From RGIG3009 sp045601465 (GTDB lineage: Bacteria > Bacillota > Clostridia > Oscillospirales > Acutalibacteraceae): a DNA stretch of 30,040 bases. A program made the translations under genes and the position numbers. Where the stretch lies: assembly GCA_045601465.1 (NCBI GenBank), contig JAZRZU010000080.1:1-30040 (forward strand). Reading direction: 5' to 3'. A model generated the notes under the pieces. That model was not told the DNA's origin. It saw only the letters and a list, made by a program, of their open reading frames with translations, and searched no databases. This document shows, one piece after another, positions 1 to 8,633 of the stretch (positions within the stretch are counted from its first letter, which is position 1; the number at the start of each line of letters is the position of its first letter).

Positions 1-83
1 GCAGACCTTTTTCGGCCGTGCGTTTTGTATAATTTTCCTCATTTGGCGCATACCAACCGTAGAGATATTTTAGGAGGATGGCT

Positions 84-1097
84 ATGCCGGAGAGAAAAGG
101 AAACAATACCATCAGCCTGTCGGGGCGGCCGACCGTGCTGGGCTATGCGTCGGTGGTCGGTAAAAAAGAGGGCGAAGGCCCATTGGGAGAAGGCTTCGAT
201 GCGGTGTTCACCGATACCCGACTGGGAGAGAAAACGTGGGAAAAAGCCGAGAGCCGCTTACAAAAAGAAGCGTTTACCCGTGCACTGAATAAGGCGGGGT
301 ATTCACCGTCACAGGTAGAAGTGCTGTTCACGGGTGATCTTCTCAACCAAAACATCGCCTCGACGTTTGGTATGCGGGACAGCAATGTGCCGCTGCTTAA
401 CCAATTCGGCGCCTGTTCTACCATGGCGCAAACGTTATGTTTGGCGGCCATTTTCGTGGACAGCGGTGCCGCCGACGTGGCGGCCGCAGTCACGTCCTCA
501 CATTTTTGTACTGCCGAGCGTCAGTTCCGTTTTCCGCTGGAATACGGCGGACAGCGTCCGTCCACCGCTCAATGGACCGCCACCGCTTCGGGTTGCGTGG
601 TGGTAGGGCTTGGCGGCGGCAAGGTCAATATCGCAGACGTGTGTATCGGCTGTATCGTGGATATGGGCATCACCGATACCAATAACATGGGCGCCGCCAT
701 GGCACCGGCGGCGGCGGATACCCTGCAAAAATTTCTTCAAGATACCGATACTCGTCCGGAGGACTATGATTTCATTGCCACCGGCGACCTTGGCGCTGAG
801 GGGAGCGCTCTTTTTAAAACGCTGATGGCACGTGAAGGTGTCAAAATGGGGGAGGAATACTTTGACTGCGGTATGTTATTGTACGACCGTAAGCGGCAGG
901 ACGTGCACGCCGGCGGAAGCGGTTGCGGTTGCTCCGCCTCGGTGCTGTGCTCGCTTATCTTAAATAACATGGAAAGCGGAAAATGGCGAAACGGCTTGTT
1001 TATGGCGACCGGCGCCATGATGTCCCCGACCTCGTCGCAACAAGGCGAATCCATCCCCGGCATCGCCCATCTCATTCATTTGACCCGCACCGAATAA
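84..1097 (+). CDS. spoVAD: Stage V sporulation protein AD (SpoVAD)
   Basis: SpoVAD belongs to the SpoVA apparatus, which moves dipicolinic acid into the forespore and releases it at germination; the B. subtilis protein binds dipicolinic acid and has a thiolase-like fold. The 337-residue product matches the family over its whole length, from the N-terminal SGRPTVLGYASVVGKKEGEG, through the thiolase-like FGACSTMAQ segment, to the C-terminal GAMMSPTSSQQGESIPGIAH. Two in-frame ATGs are 6 nt apart; the first (78) lies directly against the AGGAGG at 72-77, whereas the ATG at 84 has a proper 6-nt spacing, so 84 is chosen. It is the last gene of its unit, because a strong terminator follows at once. 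A spoVAC gene would be expected just left of the window. No spoVAE follows. Family assignment is very sure. Confidence 0.96.
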   Translation: MPERKGNNTISLSGRPTVLGYASVVGKKEGEGPLGEGFDAVFTDTRLGEKTWEKAESRLQKEAFTRALNKAGYSPSQVEVLFTGDLLNQNIASTFGMRDSNVPLLNQFGACSTMAQTLCLAAIFVDSGAADVAAAVTSSHFCTAERQFRFPLEYGGQRPSTAQWTATASGCVVVGLGGGKVNIADVCIGCIVDMGITDTNNMGAAMAPAAADTLQKFLQDTDTRPEDYDFIATGDLGAEGSALFKTLMAREGVKMGEEYFDCGMLLYDRKRQDVHAGGSGCGCSASVLCSLILNNMESGKWRNGLFMATGAMMSPTSSQQGESIPGIAHLIHLTRTE

Positions 1098-1116
1098 GGT
1101 TTGTCCATTTGTCAAC

Positions 1117-1153
1117 AAAGCACGCTCACCGATTTTCGGTGAGCGTGCTTTCT
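1117..1153 (+). terminator. Intrinsic terminator of spoVAD
   Basis: A perfect hairpin with arms AAGCACGCTCACCG and CGGTGAGCGTGCTT and an ATTTT-type loop begins about 20 nt after the spoVAD stop codon. It ends in a short T-rich run (CTTTCT), so it is a fair but not ideal Rho-independent terminator. It separates spoVAD from zapA. Confidence 0.8.
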
Positions 1154-1214
1154 ATATGGGTATCCTGACTTGTCGGTCACTCTCAGGGTGCTTTTTGATT
1201 TTTACGGAAAGGGA

Positions 1215-1243
1215 TTGCAAATGGACAGGCAGTTTGGTATACT
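1215..1243 (+). promoter_or_regulatory. Sigma-A type promoter of zapA
   Basis: A -35 box TTGCAA (1215-1220) and a -10 box TATACT (1238-1243) are separated by exactly 17 nt. The expected transcript start is near 1250, about 24 nt before the zapA GTG. The GG before TATACT recurs in several other promoters of this window. Confidence 0.65.
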
Positions 1244-1273
1244 GAAAGTAAGAGAAAAAGGGGGGCTGTACAC

Positions 1274-1576
1274 GTGGCACGAAATCGAGTTAAATTAACC
1301 ATCTGTGGTTCGGAGTTTTTGCTATCGTCCGATGAATCGGTGGAGTATATGCAAGCACTTGGTCGAGAAGTGGACCGTGAAGTCAAGAAGTTGATGGAGG
1401 AGAACCCCCGTCTGTCCATGAACATGGCGGTGGTGCTGTCGGCGATGAACAGCGCTGACCGTGCTCGTAAAGCCGAACAGGCGGCTGACAACCTGCGCAC
1501 ACAGGTCACCGAATATTTGGAGCAGAACGAAGCGTTGCGTGCGGAAATGGAAGCGCTTCGTCGGTTGTATTCCTGA
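1274..1576 (+). CDS. zapA: Cell division protein ZapA
   Basis: ZapA is a small cytoplasmic protein that binds FtsZ and stabilises the division ring. The 100-residue product has the standard layout: an N-terminal beta region (NRVKLTICGSEFLLSSDESVEY), a helical middle and a long C-terminal coiled coil rich in A, E, Q, R and L (from about residue 62). Length fits the family (about 90-110). The start is GTG at 1274, preceded by the purine-rich AAGGGGGG at about 1258-1264. Its TGA overlaps the ATG of the next gene by one base (ATGA-type), so the two genes should be translationally coupled. A zapA followed by a U32 peptidase gene is a familiar arrangement in Clostridia. ZapA-type proteins are short and divergent, hence slightly less than full confidence. 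Confidence 0.9.
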   Translation: MARNRVKLTICGSEFLLSSDESVEYMQALGREVDREVKKLMEENPRLSMNMAVVLSAMNSADRARKAEQAADNLRTQVTEYLEQNEALRAEMEALRRLYS

Positions 1577-3588
1577 TGACTGAACTGTTAGCCCCGGCCG
1601 GTTCTTGGGAATCCATGGTTGCCGCCGTTCGTACCGGTGCGGATGCGGTGTATTTGGGTGCCGGGCAGTTTAACGCTCGCCGCCATGCCCAAAACTTTTC
1701 CATACAAGACACTTCGGATGCCACCCCCTCGCTAGCCCAGGCGGTGGCGTTTTGCCATGCCCGTGACGTCAAGGTGTATCTCACGTTAAATACCTTGGTA
1801 CGGGATCGGGAATTGCCCGATGCGTTGCATCTGGCAAAGTCCGCTTGTGAATGTGGTGTGGATGCCCTCATTTTACAGGACAGGGGTTTGGCACGTGTTC
1901 TGCGGCAGTATGCACCGCAGATGCCGCTTCACGCTTCCACACAACTATCCTGCCATACGCCTGCCGGTGTGCGTCAACTGCGGGATCTGGGTTTTCAGCG
2001 GGTGGTGTTGGCACGTGAAATGACAAAGGACGAAATTGCACAATGTACCGAGCTCGGTTGTGAACTCGAAGTGTTTGTGCATGGTGCTTTGTGTATGTCG
2101 GTGTCGGGTCAGTGCGAATTTTCTGCCATGCTGGGCAGCCGAAGCGGCAACCGAGGCCTTTGTGCACAACCGTGCCGTCTGCCGTTTGCGGTGGGTCATC
2201 GTCCCGCCGAAGACGAAGCCGTACTCAGCTTAAAAGATAACTCGTTGTATGACCACGTTCCAACCTTACAGGAAATGGGCATTGCTTCACTCAAAATCGA
2301 GGGGCGCATGAAACGTCCCGAATACGTTGCCGCCGCAACGGCGGTGTTGCGTGACCTGCTGGATGGTAAAAAGCCCGATGAACAGGTGAAAGCCGACCTG
2401 CGTGCCGTGTTTTCTCGGTCGGGTTTTACCGACGGATACTTTACCGGTGTGCGGGACGGTGATATGTTCGGTTCTCGCCGTGCGGAGGATATTGCACCGC
2501 AAGCGGTGCTCAACCGACTGGCGCAACTGTATACCCGTGAACGGCAATCCGTTCCCGTCACCCTTTCGCTGAAAGCCAATCCGTTAACGCTCACCGCAAC
2601 CGATGAAAAGGGACATACTGTGACCGTCGCCGACCCGTACACGCCAACCATGGACAATGCGTTAGACAGTGACCGCTTGGCGATGCAACTGCAAAAAACA
2701 GGTGGTACACCGTTTACGGCAACCGCCACAGCAGAACCGGCCGCTGTCCCGTTGTCGGCGGTGAATGCGTTGCGTCGTCGTGCGCTGGAAGCGTTATACG
2801 AGAAACGGACGGCGCCGACCGCTATTCCCTTTACCGAAACACCGTTGTCAAAACCGGCGTTTTCGGATTCCATCTTGTCTGGCTTGGTGGCACGTGTCGA
2901 GTCGGTAACGCAGATTAACGGGGAAGCCGATGCCTGGATTGTACCACTCGGCAAGACCCCTAACGTCCCGTACTGGGGTGTGGAGATTCCCCGTGGCATC
3001 TTTGGACGAGAAGAAACGGTGCGCAAACAGTTACAGCGAGCAGCAAAAGCAGGCGCTGCTTTTGCGCTGTGCAATACGGTGGGAGCCATCCCGCTGTGTA
3101 AAGAAGCAGGACTGCGTCCCGTCGCCGGACCGTTTTACCATATCACCAATGCCGAGTCGTTAGCCGCTGCCGTGGAGGATGGGGCCGAGGCCGCCATTTT
3201 ATCCTTCGAACTTACCTTCCCGCAGATGCAGTTTGCGGGTAGTCGTTGCGGTATCTTTGCCTATGGCAGACAACCGCTTATGTTGTTTCGAAACTGTCCC
3301 GTGTCCGCCAGCGTTGGGTGCTTATCCTGCGGCGGTAACAGCGTGGTGGTCGACCGCCGAGGCACCGAGTTTCCGATACGGTGTGCTGGGGAGTGTAGTG
3401 AATTGCTCAATGCCGTACCGCTTTATTTAGCGGATCGTTTGGCGCAGCTCCCGCCTCATGCTTTTTTGTATTTGCATTTTACCGACGAAGCCCCCGCACG
3501 GGTATTGCGGGTACTGGACCAATACCGAAACGGCGGGAAACCGCCCGCACACTATACCAGAGGGTTGTATAAACGAGGCGTGTTATAA
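1576..3588 (+). CDS. U32 family peptidase with C-terminal DUF3656-like region
   Basis: The protein belongs to the U32 'collagenase-like' family. Despite the name, characterised members such as E. coli RlhA, TrhP and UbiU/V act in rRNA or tRNA hydroxylation or ubiquinone synthesis, so a protease role should not be assumed. The N-terminal half carries the hallmark ELLAPAGSWESMVAAVRTGA and the Cys-rich signature CMSVSGQCEFSAMLGSRSGN followed by RGLCAQPCR (about residues 170-205), which supplies the conserved cysteines. The region after about residue 380 resembles the DUF3656 extension of the long (about 650-780 aa) members, and it includes a second Cys cluster (CPVSASVGCLSCGG). At 670 residues it is a normal long form. 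It starts at the ATG overlapping the zapA stop. RlhA-like RNA modification is the best guess, not proven. Confidence 0.93.
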   Translation: MTELLAPAGSWESMVAAVRTGADAVYLGAGQFNARRHAQNFSIQDTSDATPSLAQAVAFCHARDVKVYLTLNTLVRDRELPDALHLAKSACECGVDALILQDRGLARVLRQYAPQMPLHASTQLSCHTPAGVRQLRDLGFQRVVLAREMTKDEIAQCTELGCELEVFVHGALCMSVSGQCEFSAMLGSRSGNRGLCAQPCRLPFAVGHRPAEDEAVLSLKDNSLYDHVPTLQEMGIASLKIEGRMKRPEYVAAATAVLRDLLDGKKPDEQVKADLRAVFSRSGFTDGYFTGVRDGDMFGSRRAEDIAPQAVLNRLAQLYTRERQSVPVTLSLKANPLTLTATDEKGHTVTVADPYTPTMDNALDSDRLAMQLQKTGGTPFTATATAEPAAVPLSAVNALRRRALEALYEKRTAPTAIPFTETPLSKPAFSDSILSGLVARVESVTQINGEADAWIVPLGKTPNVPYWGVEIPRGIFGREETVRKQLQRAAKAGAAFALCNTVGAIPLCKEAGLRPVAGPFYHITNAESLAAAVEDGAEAAILSFELTFPQMQFAGSRCGIFAYGRQPLMLFRNCPVSASVGCLSCGGNSVVVDRRGTEFPIRCAGECSELLNAVPLYLADRLAQLPPHAFLYLHFTDEAPARVLRVLDQYRNGGKPPAHYTRGLYKRGVL

Positions 3589-3590
3589 TA

Positions 3591-3622
3591 AAAACGGAAC
3601 GAGGTTTCTCGTTCCGTTTTTT
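3591..3622. terminator. Bidirectional terminator between U32 gene and glmM
   Basis: A hairpin with arms AAAACGGAACGAG and CTCGTTCCGTTTT and a GTTT loop sits between convergent genes. A T run follows on the plus strand (TTTTTTG), and the A-rich left arm gives a T run on the minus strand. The glmM stop codon lies just to its right at 3624-3626. Confidence 0.88.
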
Positions 3623-3623
3623 G

Positions 3624-4973
3624 TTATCCCAGTTGTTCTCGAATCACCGCCGCAACCATTTCTGCCTGTTGCTTGACAAGCTCGGGATTGTCGCCTTCTG
3701 CCATGACACGAATCAGCGGTTCGGTACCCGACGGACGCACCACAATGCGCCCGGTGCCGTCCAATGCGTTTTTGGCCTCTTGCATGGCATGCTTTATAGC
3801 GCTGTTGGTGTAAAAATGCACCTTTCCTTCTGCTGACACCGGCAGATTGATACTCAACTGCGGGTATTTGGTCATCACCGAGGAAAGCGCCGATAATTTC
3901 CCGCCGCACCGTTTGAGATAGGACAGCAGTTGTATGGCGGTCAACTGTCCGTCACCCGTGGTGGCAAAATCACGAAAGATGACGTGTCCCGATTGCTCGC
4001 CGCCAAAGGAGAAATCCCCCAACAACAATTCCTCCAACACATACCGATCACCGACTTTGGTGGCGATGAAATTTAAGTCGTGGTCATGACAAAATTTCGT
4101 AAACCCAAAATTGGTCATAATGGTGCCGACCACGGTATTCTCCGCAAGCTTTCCACGCTCTTTCATATCCAAAGCGCAGATCGCCATGATCTCGTCGCCG
4201 TCCACCTCGTTGCCGTGTTCATCCACGCATAAACAACGGTCGGCATCTCCGTCGAAGGCAATGCCGAGATCTAAGCCATTTTCCACCACGTAACGGGATA
4301 ACGTATCCAAATGCGTCGACCCGCAATTTTGGTTGATGTTGTTGCCATCGGGGTGGTTGGACAGGATATGCGCCTCTGCACGCAGCTCACGGAACAATCG
4401 CTCTGCGGTTACCGAGGCGGCGCCGTTTGCGCAATCCACCGCAATACGCATGCCGTCCAACGTGTATAACACGGTGCGTTTGAGGTAATCAATATAATCC
4501 TTGGCGGCATTTTCGGCGGTGGTCACACGCCCGATGTTTGCACCCGTCGGCAGGGGTATTTCCGCCACCTCGTTTAACACCAGTTGTTCGATCTCTTCTT
4601 CCAATGCGTCCGGCAATTTATAGCCATCCCCTGAAAATAACTTGATCCCGTTATGCTCGGCGGGATTGTGGGATGCGGAGATCATGATGCCCGCATCCGC
4701 CTTGTATTTCCCAACCAAAAACGCTACCGCCGGTGTAGGGATCACGCCCAACCGAATAACGTCAGCGCCGACACTACACAAACCGGCGGTTAATGCCGCA
4801 TCCAGCATATCCGATGACGCACGGGTATCCTCACCAATGAGAAAAACCGGTCGTCGCCGACCGTCTTTTGCCAGCACCACCGCTGCGGCTTTTCCGATCT
4901 TATAGGCTAATTCACAGGTCAGCTCGGTGTTCGCAACACCTCGTACACCGTCGGTTCCAAATAACCGTCCCAT
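3624..4973 (-). CDS. glmM: Phosphoglucosamine mutase GlmM
   Basis: GlmM interconverts glucosamine-6-phosphate and glucosamine-1-phosphate in the cytoplasmic route to UDP-GlcNAc for peptidoglycan. All four hallmarks of the alpha-D-phosphohexomutase family are present: the N-terminal GRLFGTDGVRG, the phosphoserine loop MISASHNPAEHNGIK (about residues 97-111), the metal loop FDGDADR, and the sugar- and phosphate-binding motifs GEQSGH and RPSGTEPLIRVM near the C terminus. At 449 residues it has the standard length. The ATG is 2 nt after the stop of the upstream acyltransferase-like gene, and the ribosome site (ACGGAG) lies inside that gene, so the two are an operon. The pairing fits a shared amino-sugar pathway. 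Confidence 0.97.
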   Translation of the reverse strand: MGRLFGTDGVRGVANTELTCELAYKIGKAAAVVLAKDGRRRPVFLIGEDTRASSDMLDAALTAGLCSVGADVIRLGVIPTPAVAFLVGKYKADAGIMISASHNPAEHNGIKLFSGDGYKLPDALEEEIEQLVLNEVAEIPLPTGANIGRVTTAENAAKDYIDYLKRTVLYTLDGMRIAVDCANGAASVTAERLFRELRAEAHILSNHPDGNNINQNCGSTHLDTLSRYVVENGLDLGIAFDGDADRCLCVDEHGNEVDGDEIMAICALDMKERGKLAENTVVGTIMTNFGFTKFCHDHDLNFIATKVGDRYVLEELLLGDFSFGGEQSGHVIFRDFATTGDGQLTAIQLLSYLKRCGGKLSALSSVMTKYPQLSINLPVSAEGKVHFYTNSAIKHAMQEAKNALDGTGRIVVRPSGTEPLIRVMAEGDNPELVKQQAEMVAAVIREQLG

Positions 4974-4975
4974 AC

Positions 4976-5641
4976 TTATTCACTCCGTTTCTGAACGATG
5001 GTTTCTCGGTTTTTATAAATATGATTGGCGGGTATCACCCCACGCACACACGACGTCGGATAAATCTGACTGTTTTTCCCCACCACCGTACCGGGGTTCA
5101 GTACGGTATTACATCCTACCTCCACGTAGTCTCCTAATAACGCACCACACTTTTTCAGCCCCGTCGGCAGGTCGGTGGTACCCTCGTGAATGAACACAAG
5201 GGATTTGTCGCTTTTGACGTTGGAGGTGATGGCACCGGCACCCATGTGCGCACAATGTCCTAAAATGGAATCCCCCACGTAATTGTAATGGGGGACCTGC
5301 ACCCCGTCAAACAAGATGACGTTTTTCAGCTCGGTGGAATTTCCCACCACCGCTTTTTTTCCAACCAAAACGTTTCCTCGAATAAAAGCACCCGGTCGCA
5401 CCTGGGCTGCCTCGTCAATGATGCACGGCCCCGTGATGGTCACGTATGAGGCGATTTTTGCGGATTTGGCGACCCAGATATCCTCGCCCCGCTTTTCAAA
5501 CAACTCCTCAGGTAAGCTTTTGCCTAATTGCAAGATATGCTCCCCGATATGCGGTAATGCATTCCACGGACTTTCGTATAGTGACAAACACCCGCCCGCA
5601 ATACTTTTTGACAGATCAAACAACTCATTCGTTAAAATCAT
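4976..5641 (-). CDS. Left-handed beta-helix acyltransferase, GlmU C-terminal-like
   Basis: The 221-residue product is built from hexapeptide repeats (left-handed beta helix) from about residue 60 on, after a helical N-terminal region. It aligns with the acetyltransferase domain of GlmU around GNSTELKNVILFDGVQVPHY and NYVGDSILG, keeping counterparts of E. coli His363 and Tyr366 (HYNY) and Asn386 (AITSN). The GlmU N-terminal uridyltransferase domain is absent, so no LxxGxGTRM motif exists. Similar proteins in Clostridia are often labelled 'UDP-N-acetylglucosamine pyrophosphorylase', which the sequence does not support. Its position directly before glmM suggests acetylation of glucosamine-1-phosphate. 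Two ATGs lie 6 nt apart; the upstream one abuts AGGAGG (5648-5653), so 5641 with 6-nt spacing is chosen. The exact substrate is inferred. Confidence 0.85.
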   Translation of the reverse strand: MILTNELFDLSKSIAGGCLSLYESPWNALPHIGEHILQLGKSLPEELFEKRGEDIWVAKSAKIASYVTITGPCIIDEAAQVRPGAFIRGNVLVGKKAVVGNSTELKNVILFDGVQVPHYNYVGDSILGHCAHMGAGAITSNVKSDKSLVFIHEGTTDLPTGLKKCGALLGDYVEVGCNTVLNPGTVVGKNSQIYPTSCVRGVIPANHIYKNRETIVQKRSE

Positions 5642-5749
5642 GCGCATCCTCCTTGTAACATAGTGTGTGCGTCACGGCTTGACCCTTGCCTTTAAAATCT
5701 AAAAATACAACTTTACCGTCCGTTTATACAAATCAAAAACGGGAAAATC

Positions 5750-5778
5750 TTGACGCAGGGCACAAAAGTCGGTATACT
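5750..5778 (+). promoter_or_regulatory. Sigma-A type promoter of the flavoprotein pair
   Basis: TTGACG (5750-5755), a 17-nt spacer and TATACT (5773-5778) make a near-consensus promoter. Transcription would start near 5785, giving a very short leader before the ATG at 5799. Confidence 0.8.
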
Positions 5779-5798
5779 AAACCAAAGAGGTGAACGAT

Positions 5799-7010
5799 AT
5801 GGCGAAAGTGTGGCAGACGGTGATTGTCGGTGGCGGCGCAAGCGGACTTGCGGCGGCTGTTTTTTGCGCACGTGCGCAGGGCGGCGAACAGGTATTGGTG
5901 CTGGAAAAAGCGCCCCGTGTCGGCAAAAAATTGTTGGCAACCGGCAACGGGACTTGTAACATTACCAACCGTCTGGCAACACCGACTCATTATCATGGGG
6001 CGGAGGCCGCTTTTTCCACAACGGTGCTGGATGCTTTTTCACCCACCGATTGCCTTTCGTTTTTTGACTCACTCGGCATTGTGTGTACCGAACGGGAAAA
6101 CGGCCGCTACTATCCCTTATGTGAGCAGGCGGCAGCGGTGCTGGATTGCCTGCGCTTGGAACTGGAAAAACTTGGTGTCACGGTATGCACAGAATGTGCG
6201 GTGACGGCGGTAAAACCCCATAAAAACGGGGTCAACGTGCATACGGCAGCGGAAACCTTTGCGGCGCAAAACGTTCTGCTTTGTACCGGTGGTGCTGCCT
6301 CGCCGTCGCTCGGCGGCTCGGTAGACGGGTATGCGCTTGCCACGGCACTCGGCCACCATAAAACACCGTTGTTTCCCGCTATCGTACAGGTCAAGACCGA
6401 CGTGACGTATGTCAAAGCCATGAAAGGGCTGCGCACCGACGCAGCTGTTACCTTTTTATTGGACGGTAAACCGCTTTGCACCCATACGGGGGAATTGCTG
6501 TTCACGGAATACGGCATTTCGGGGCCGGCTGTCATGCAGATCTCTCGTGTGGTGGGGGACTGGGAACGTCGTAAAAAAGGAACCATGCTCGCAAAGCTGG
6601 ATCTACTGCCGAGCATGAGCGAGGAAGCGCTGATACGCCATCTCGCATCCCGCCCGTCCCGCACAGCGGAAGACTTTTTAACGGGATTGTTACATAAACG
6701 CATTGGTCAGACGGTTTGCCGTGCCGCCGGTTTTTCGCTGGGGGATACGGTGGACGACGTTTCCCGTTTGGTCGAAACCATTAAGCGGTTCACCGTTAGG
6801 GTCAGCGGTACGCAAGGGTTCGGCGGCGCACAAGTCACTGCCGGCGGTATCGACACCCGTGAAGTAGACCCGTATACGTTGCAATCCCGTTTTGCCAAAG
6901 GGGTATATCTGCTGGGTGAATTGCTGGACGTGGACGGCGATTGCGGCGGGTATAATCTGCATTGGGCATGGGCATCGGCTTATGTGGCGGCAAAGGCGGT
7001 GAGCCGATGA
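5799..7010 (+). CDS. FAD/NAD(P)-dependent oxidoreductase, HI0933/YhiN (BaiN-like) family
   Basis: This is a flavoprotein of the HI0933-like family, which includes E. coli YhiN and the clostridial BaiN said to act on bile-acid intermediates; most members have no defined substrate. The N terminus has the dinucleotide-binding motif VIVGGGASGLAAAVFCARA followed by EKAPRVGKKLLATGNGTCNI, the family signature. The C terminus carries the second FAD contact GVYLLGELLDVDGDCGGYNL. At 403 residues it has normal length. An upstream in-frame GTG (5790) falls within the ribosome site AGAGGTG (5786-5792); the ATG at 5799, 6 nt further, is the better start. Its TGA overlaps the ATG of the next flavoprotein gene by 4 nt. 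Bile-acid activity should not be inferred from the family alone. Confidence 0.92.
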   Translation: MAKVWQTVIVGGGASGLAAAVFCARAQGGEQVLVLEKAPRVGKKLLATGNGTCNITNRLATPTHYHGAEAAFSTTVLDAFSPTDCLSFFDSLGIVCTERENGRYYPLCEQAAAVLDCLRLELEKLGVTVCTECAVTAVKPHKNGVNVHTAAETFAAQNVLLCTGGAASPSLGGSVDGYALATALGHHKTPLFPAIVQVKTDVTYVKAMKGLRTDAAVTFLLDGKPLCTHTGELLFTEYGISGPAVMQISRVVGDWERRKKGTMLAKLDLLPSMSEEALIRHLASRPSRTAEDFLTGLLHKRIGQTVCRAAGFSLGDTVDDVSRLVETIKRFTVRVSGTQGFGGAQVTAGGIDTREVDPYTLQSRFAKGVYLLGELLDVDGDCGGYNLHWAWASAYVAAKAVSR

Positions 7011-8581
7011 TTCGTGTTGGGGGGCTCACGCTTCCGTTATCTTATCAAGACCACGACCTGCGCCGTGCCGTTGCGCAAAAGCTCAACGTGTCCACCGATA
7101 AACTTCTCACATGTACGGTATATAAACGCTCGGTGGATGCACGCAAAAAGAATGCCATCGTGTTTCAGATCACCGCTGCCGTTACGTTGAAAGGATCTGA
7201 AACGCCGTACTTATCCTATCCGTCGGTGTCGGCGATGCCTGTCGGTACGGTGGAGGTTATCAAACCCACACGGCAGCCGTCCTGTCGCCCCGTTGTGGTG
7301 GGAGGCGGTCCCGCCGGTTTGTTTGCCGCTTTACTCTTGGCACGTGCGGGATTACAACCGTTGTTGTTGGAACGTGGCGAGGCGGTGGAACAGCGCCGCC
7401 AAACGGTGGAACTTTTTCGCCGTACCGGTGTGCTGGACACCCGGTCCAACGTGCAGTTCGGCGAGGGCGGTGCCGGTACCTTTTCGGACGGAAAACTCAA
7501 TACCGGCATTAAGGATGTCCGCATCCGTTACGTGTTGGAAACGTTGGTGGAAGCGGGCGCACCATCCGAGATTTTGTGGCAGGCAAAACCGCATATCGGC
7601 ACCGATCGGTTGTGCGAAACGGTCAAGGGTTTGCGAGAACGTATCGTGTCGTTGGGCGGTGAGGTGCGGTTTGGTGCTACCGTCACCGACCTTCATATCG
7701 AAAACGGCAGATTGTGCGGTATTACGGTAGGGGATAATGAAACGATTCCCTGTACCCATCTGATTTTAGCTATTGGTCATAGCGCTCGTGATACGGTTAC
7801 CATGCTCAAACAGCGTGGTCTTCCCATGGAGAAAAAACCGTTTGCGGTGGGGGTGCGCATCGAACATCCTCGCCGTATGATCGACCGCAGTCAATATGGT
7901 CGTTTTGCCGACCACCCCGCTTTGGGGGCGGCGGATTATAAACTGGTCACCCATCTGCCAAACGGCAGAGGCGTGTATTCGTTTTGTATGTGCCCCGGCG
8001 GTGTCGTGATAGCGGCGGCATCCGAGGAGGGCGGTGTGTGTGTCAACGGCATGAGTGAGTTTGCCCGTGATGCCGAGAACTCCAACAGTGCTTTGCTGGT
8101 CAACGTGTTACCGGAGGATATACCGAGTGACTCCCCGCTTGGCGGTATTGCCTTGCAACGGCAGATGGAACAAGCCGCCTTTCAAATCGGCGGTGGGAAT
8201 TACCATGCCCCCATTCAGCTGGCGGGGGATTTTGTGCGGGGCAAGGCGAGCAGTACGCTGGGAGAGATTCAACCCTCTTATCGTCCGGGTGTTACCCTGT
8301 GTGATTTAAAAGATTGTTTACCCCAGTTTGTGGCGACGGCACTGCAACAGGCATTGCCCCGTTTCGGGAACATGATCGAAGGCTTTGACCGTTATGATGC
8401 CGTGCTCACGGGTGTGGAAGCCCGTAGTTCCTCACCGGTACGGCTGTTGCGGGATGAGGGGTGCGAATCGGCGGTGCGTGGTATCTACCCTTGCGGTGAG
8501 GGCGCCGGATATGCGGGTGGCATCACGTCTGCTGCGGTGGACGGGATTCGGTGCGCTACCGCCCTGCTTAACAGTTTATAA
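7007..8581 (+). CDS. FAD-dependent dehydrogenase, COG2509 family
   Basis: The 524-residue protein is an uncharacterised FAD-dependent dehydrogenase of the COG2509 type. A short N-terminal domain (about residues 1-85) precedes the FAD-binding motif VVVGGGPAGLFAALLLARAG and the sequence LERGEAVEQR. Further family marks are NVQFGEGGAGTFSDGKLNTG, the GVRIEHPRRMID segment and the C-terminal GEGAGYAGGITSAAVDGI. The ATG at 7007 overlaps the stop of the preceding gene in an ATGA junction, which sets the start and implies coupling. No substrate can be read from the sequence. The pairing of two unrelated flavoproteins in one transcript suggests linked redox functions, but that is inference. Confidence 0.92.
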   Translation: MIRVGGLTLPLSYQDHDLRRAVAQKLNVSTDKLLTCTVYKRSVDARKKNAIVFQITAAVTLKGSETPYLSYPSVSAMPVGTVEVIKPTRQPSCRPVVVGGGPAGLFAALLLARAGLQPLLLERGEAVEQRRQTVELFRRTGVLDTRSNVQFGEGGAGTFSDGKLNTGIKDVRIRYVLETLVEAGAPSEILWQAKPHIGTDRLCETVKGLRERIVSLGGEVRFGATVTDLHIENGRLCGITVGDNETIPCTHLILAIGHSARDTVTMLKQRGLPMEKKPFAVGVRIEHPRRMIDRSQYGRFADHPALGAADYKLVTHLPNGRGVYSFCMCPGGVVIAAASEEGGVCVNGMSEFARDAENSNSALLVNVLPEDIPSDSPLGGIALQRQMEQAAFQIGGGNYHAPIQLAGDFVRGKASSTLGEIQPSYRPGVTLCDLKDCLPQFVATALQQALPRFGNMIEGFDRYDAVLTGVEARSSSPVRLLRDEGCESAVRGIYPCGEGAGYAGGITSAAVDGIRCATALLNSL

Positions 8582-8586
8582 ACGTA

Positions 8587-8620
8587 AAAACGGCTCGACA
8601 GTTTCATGTCGAGCCGTTGC
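8587..8620 (-). terminator. Terminator shared by COG2509 gene and serine hydrolase gene
   Basis: Arms AACGGCTCGACA and TGTCGAGCCGTT form a 12-bp stem. On the minus strand it is followed by a T run (GTTTTTACG), so it terminates the serine hydrolase transcript best. On the plus strand the trailing bases (GCATTTGC) are a poor U-tract. Confidence 0.78.
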
Positions 8621-8633
8621 ATTTGCATAAAAT

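Noticed and set aside
1..73. Possible tail of spoVAC before spoVAD
   Set aside because: Frame 2 is open to a TAG at 71-73 and frame 3 ends at TAA 30-32, but none of the short peptides resembles a SpoVAC C terminus well enough to choose.
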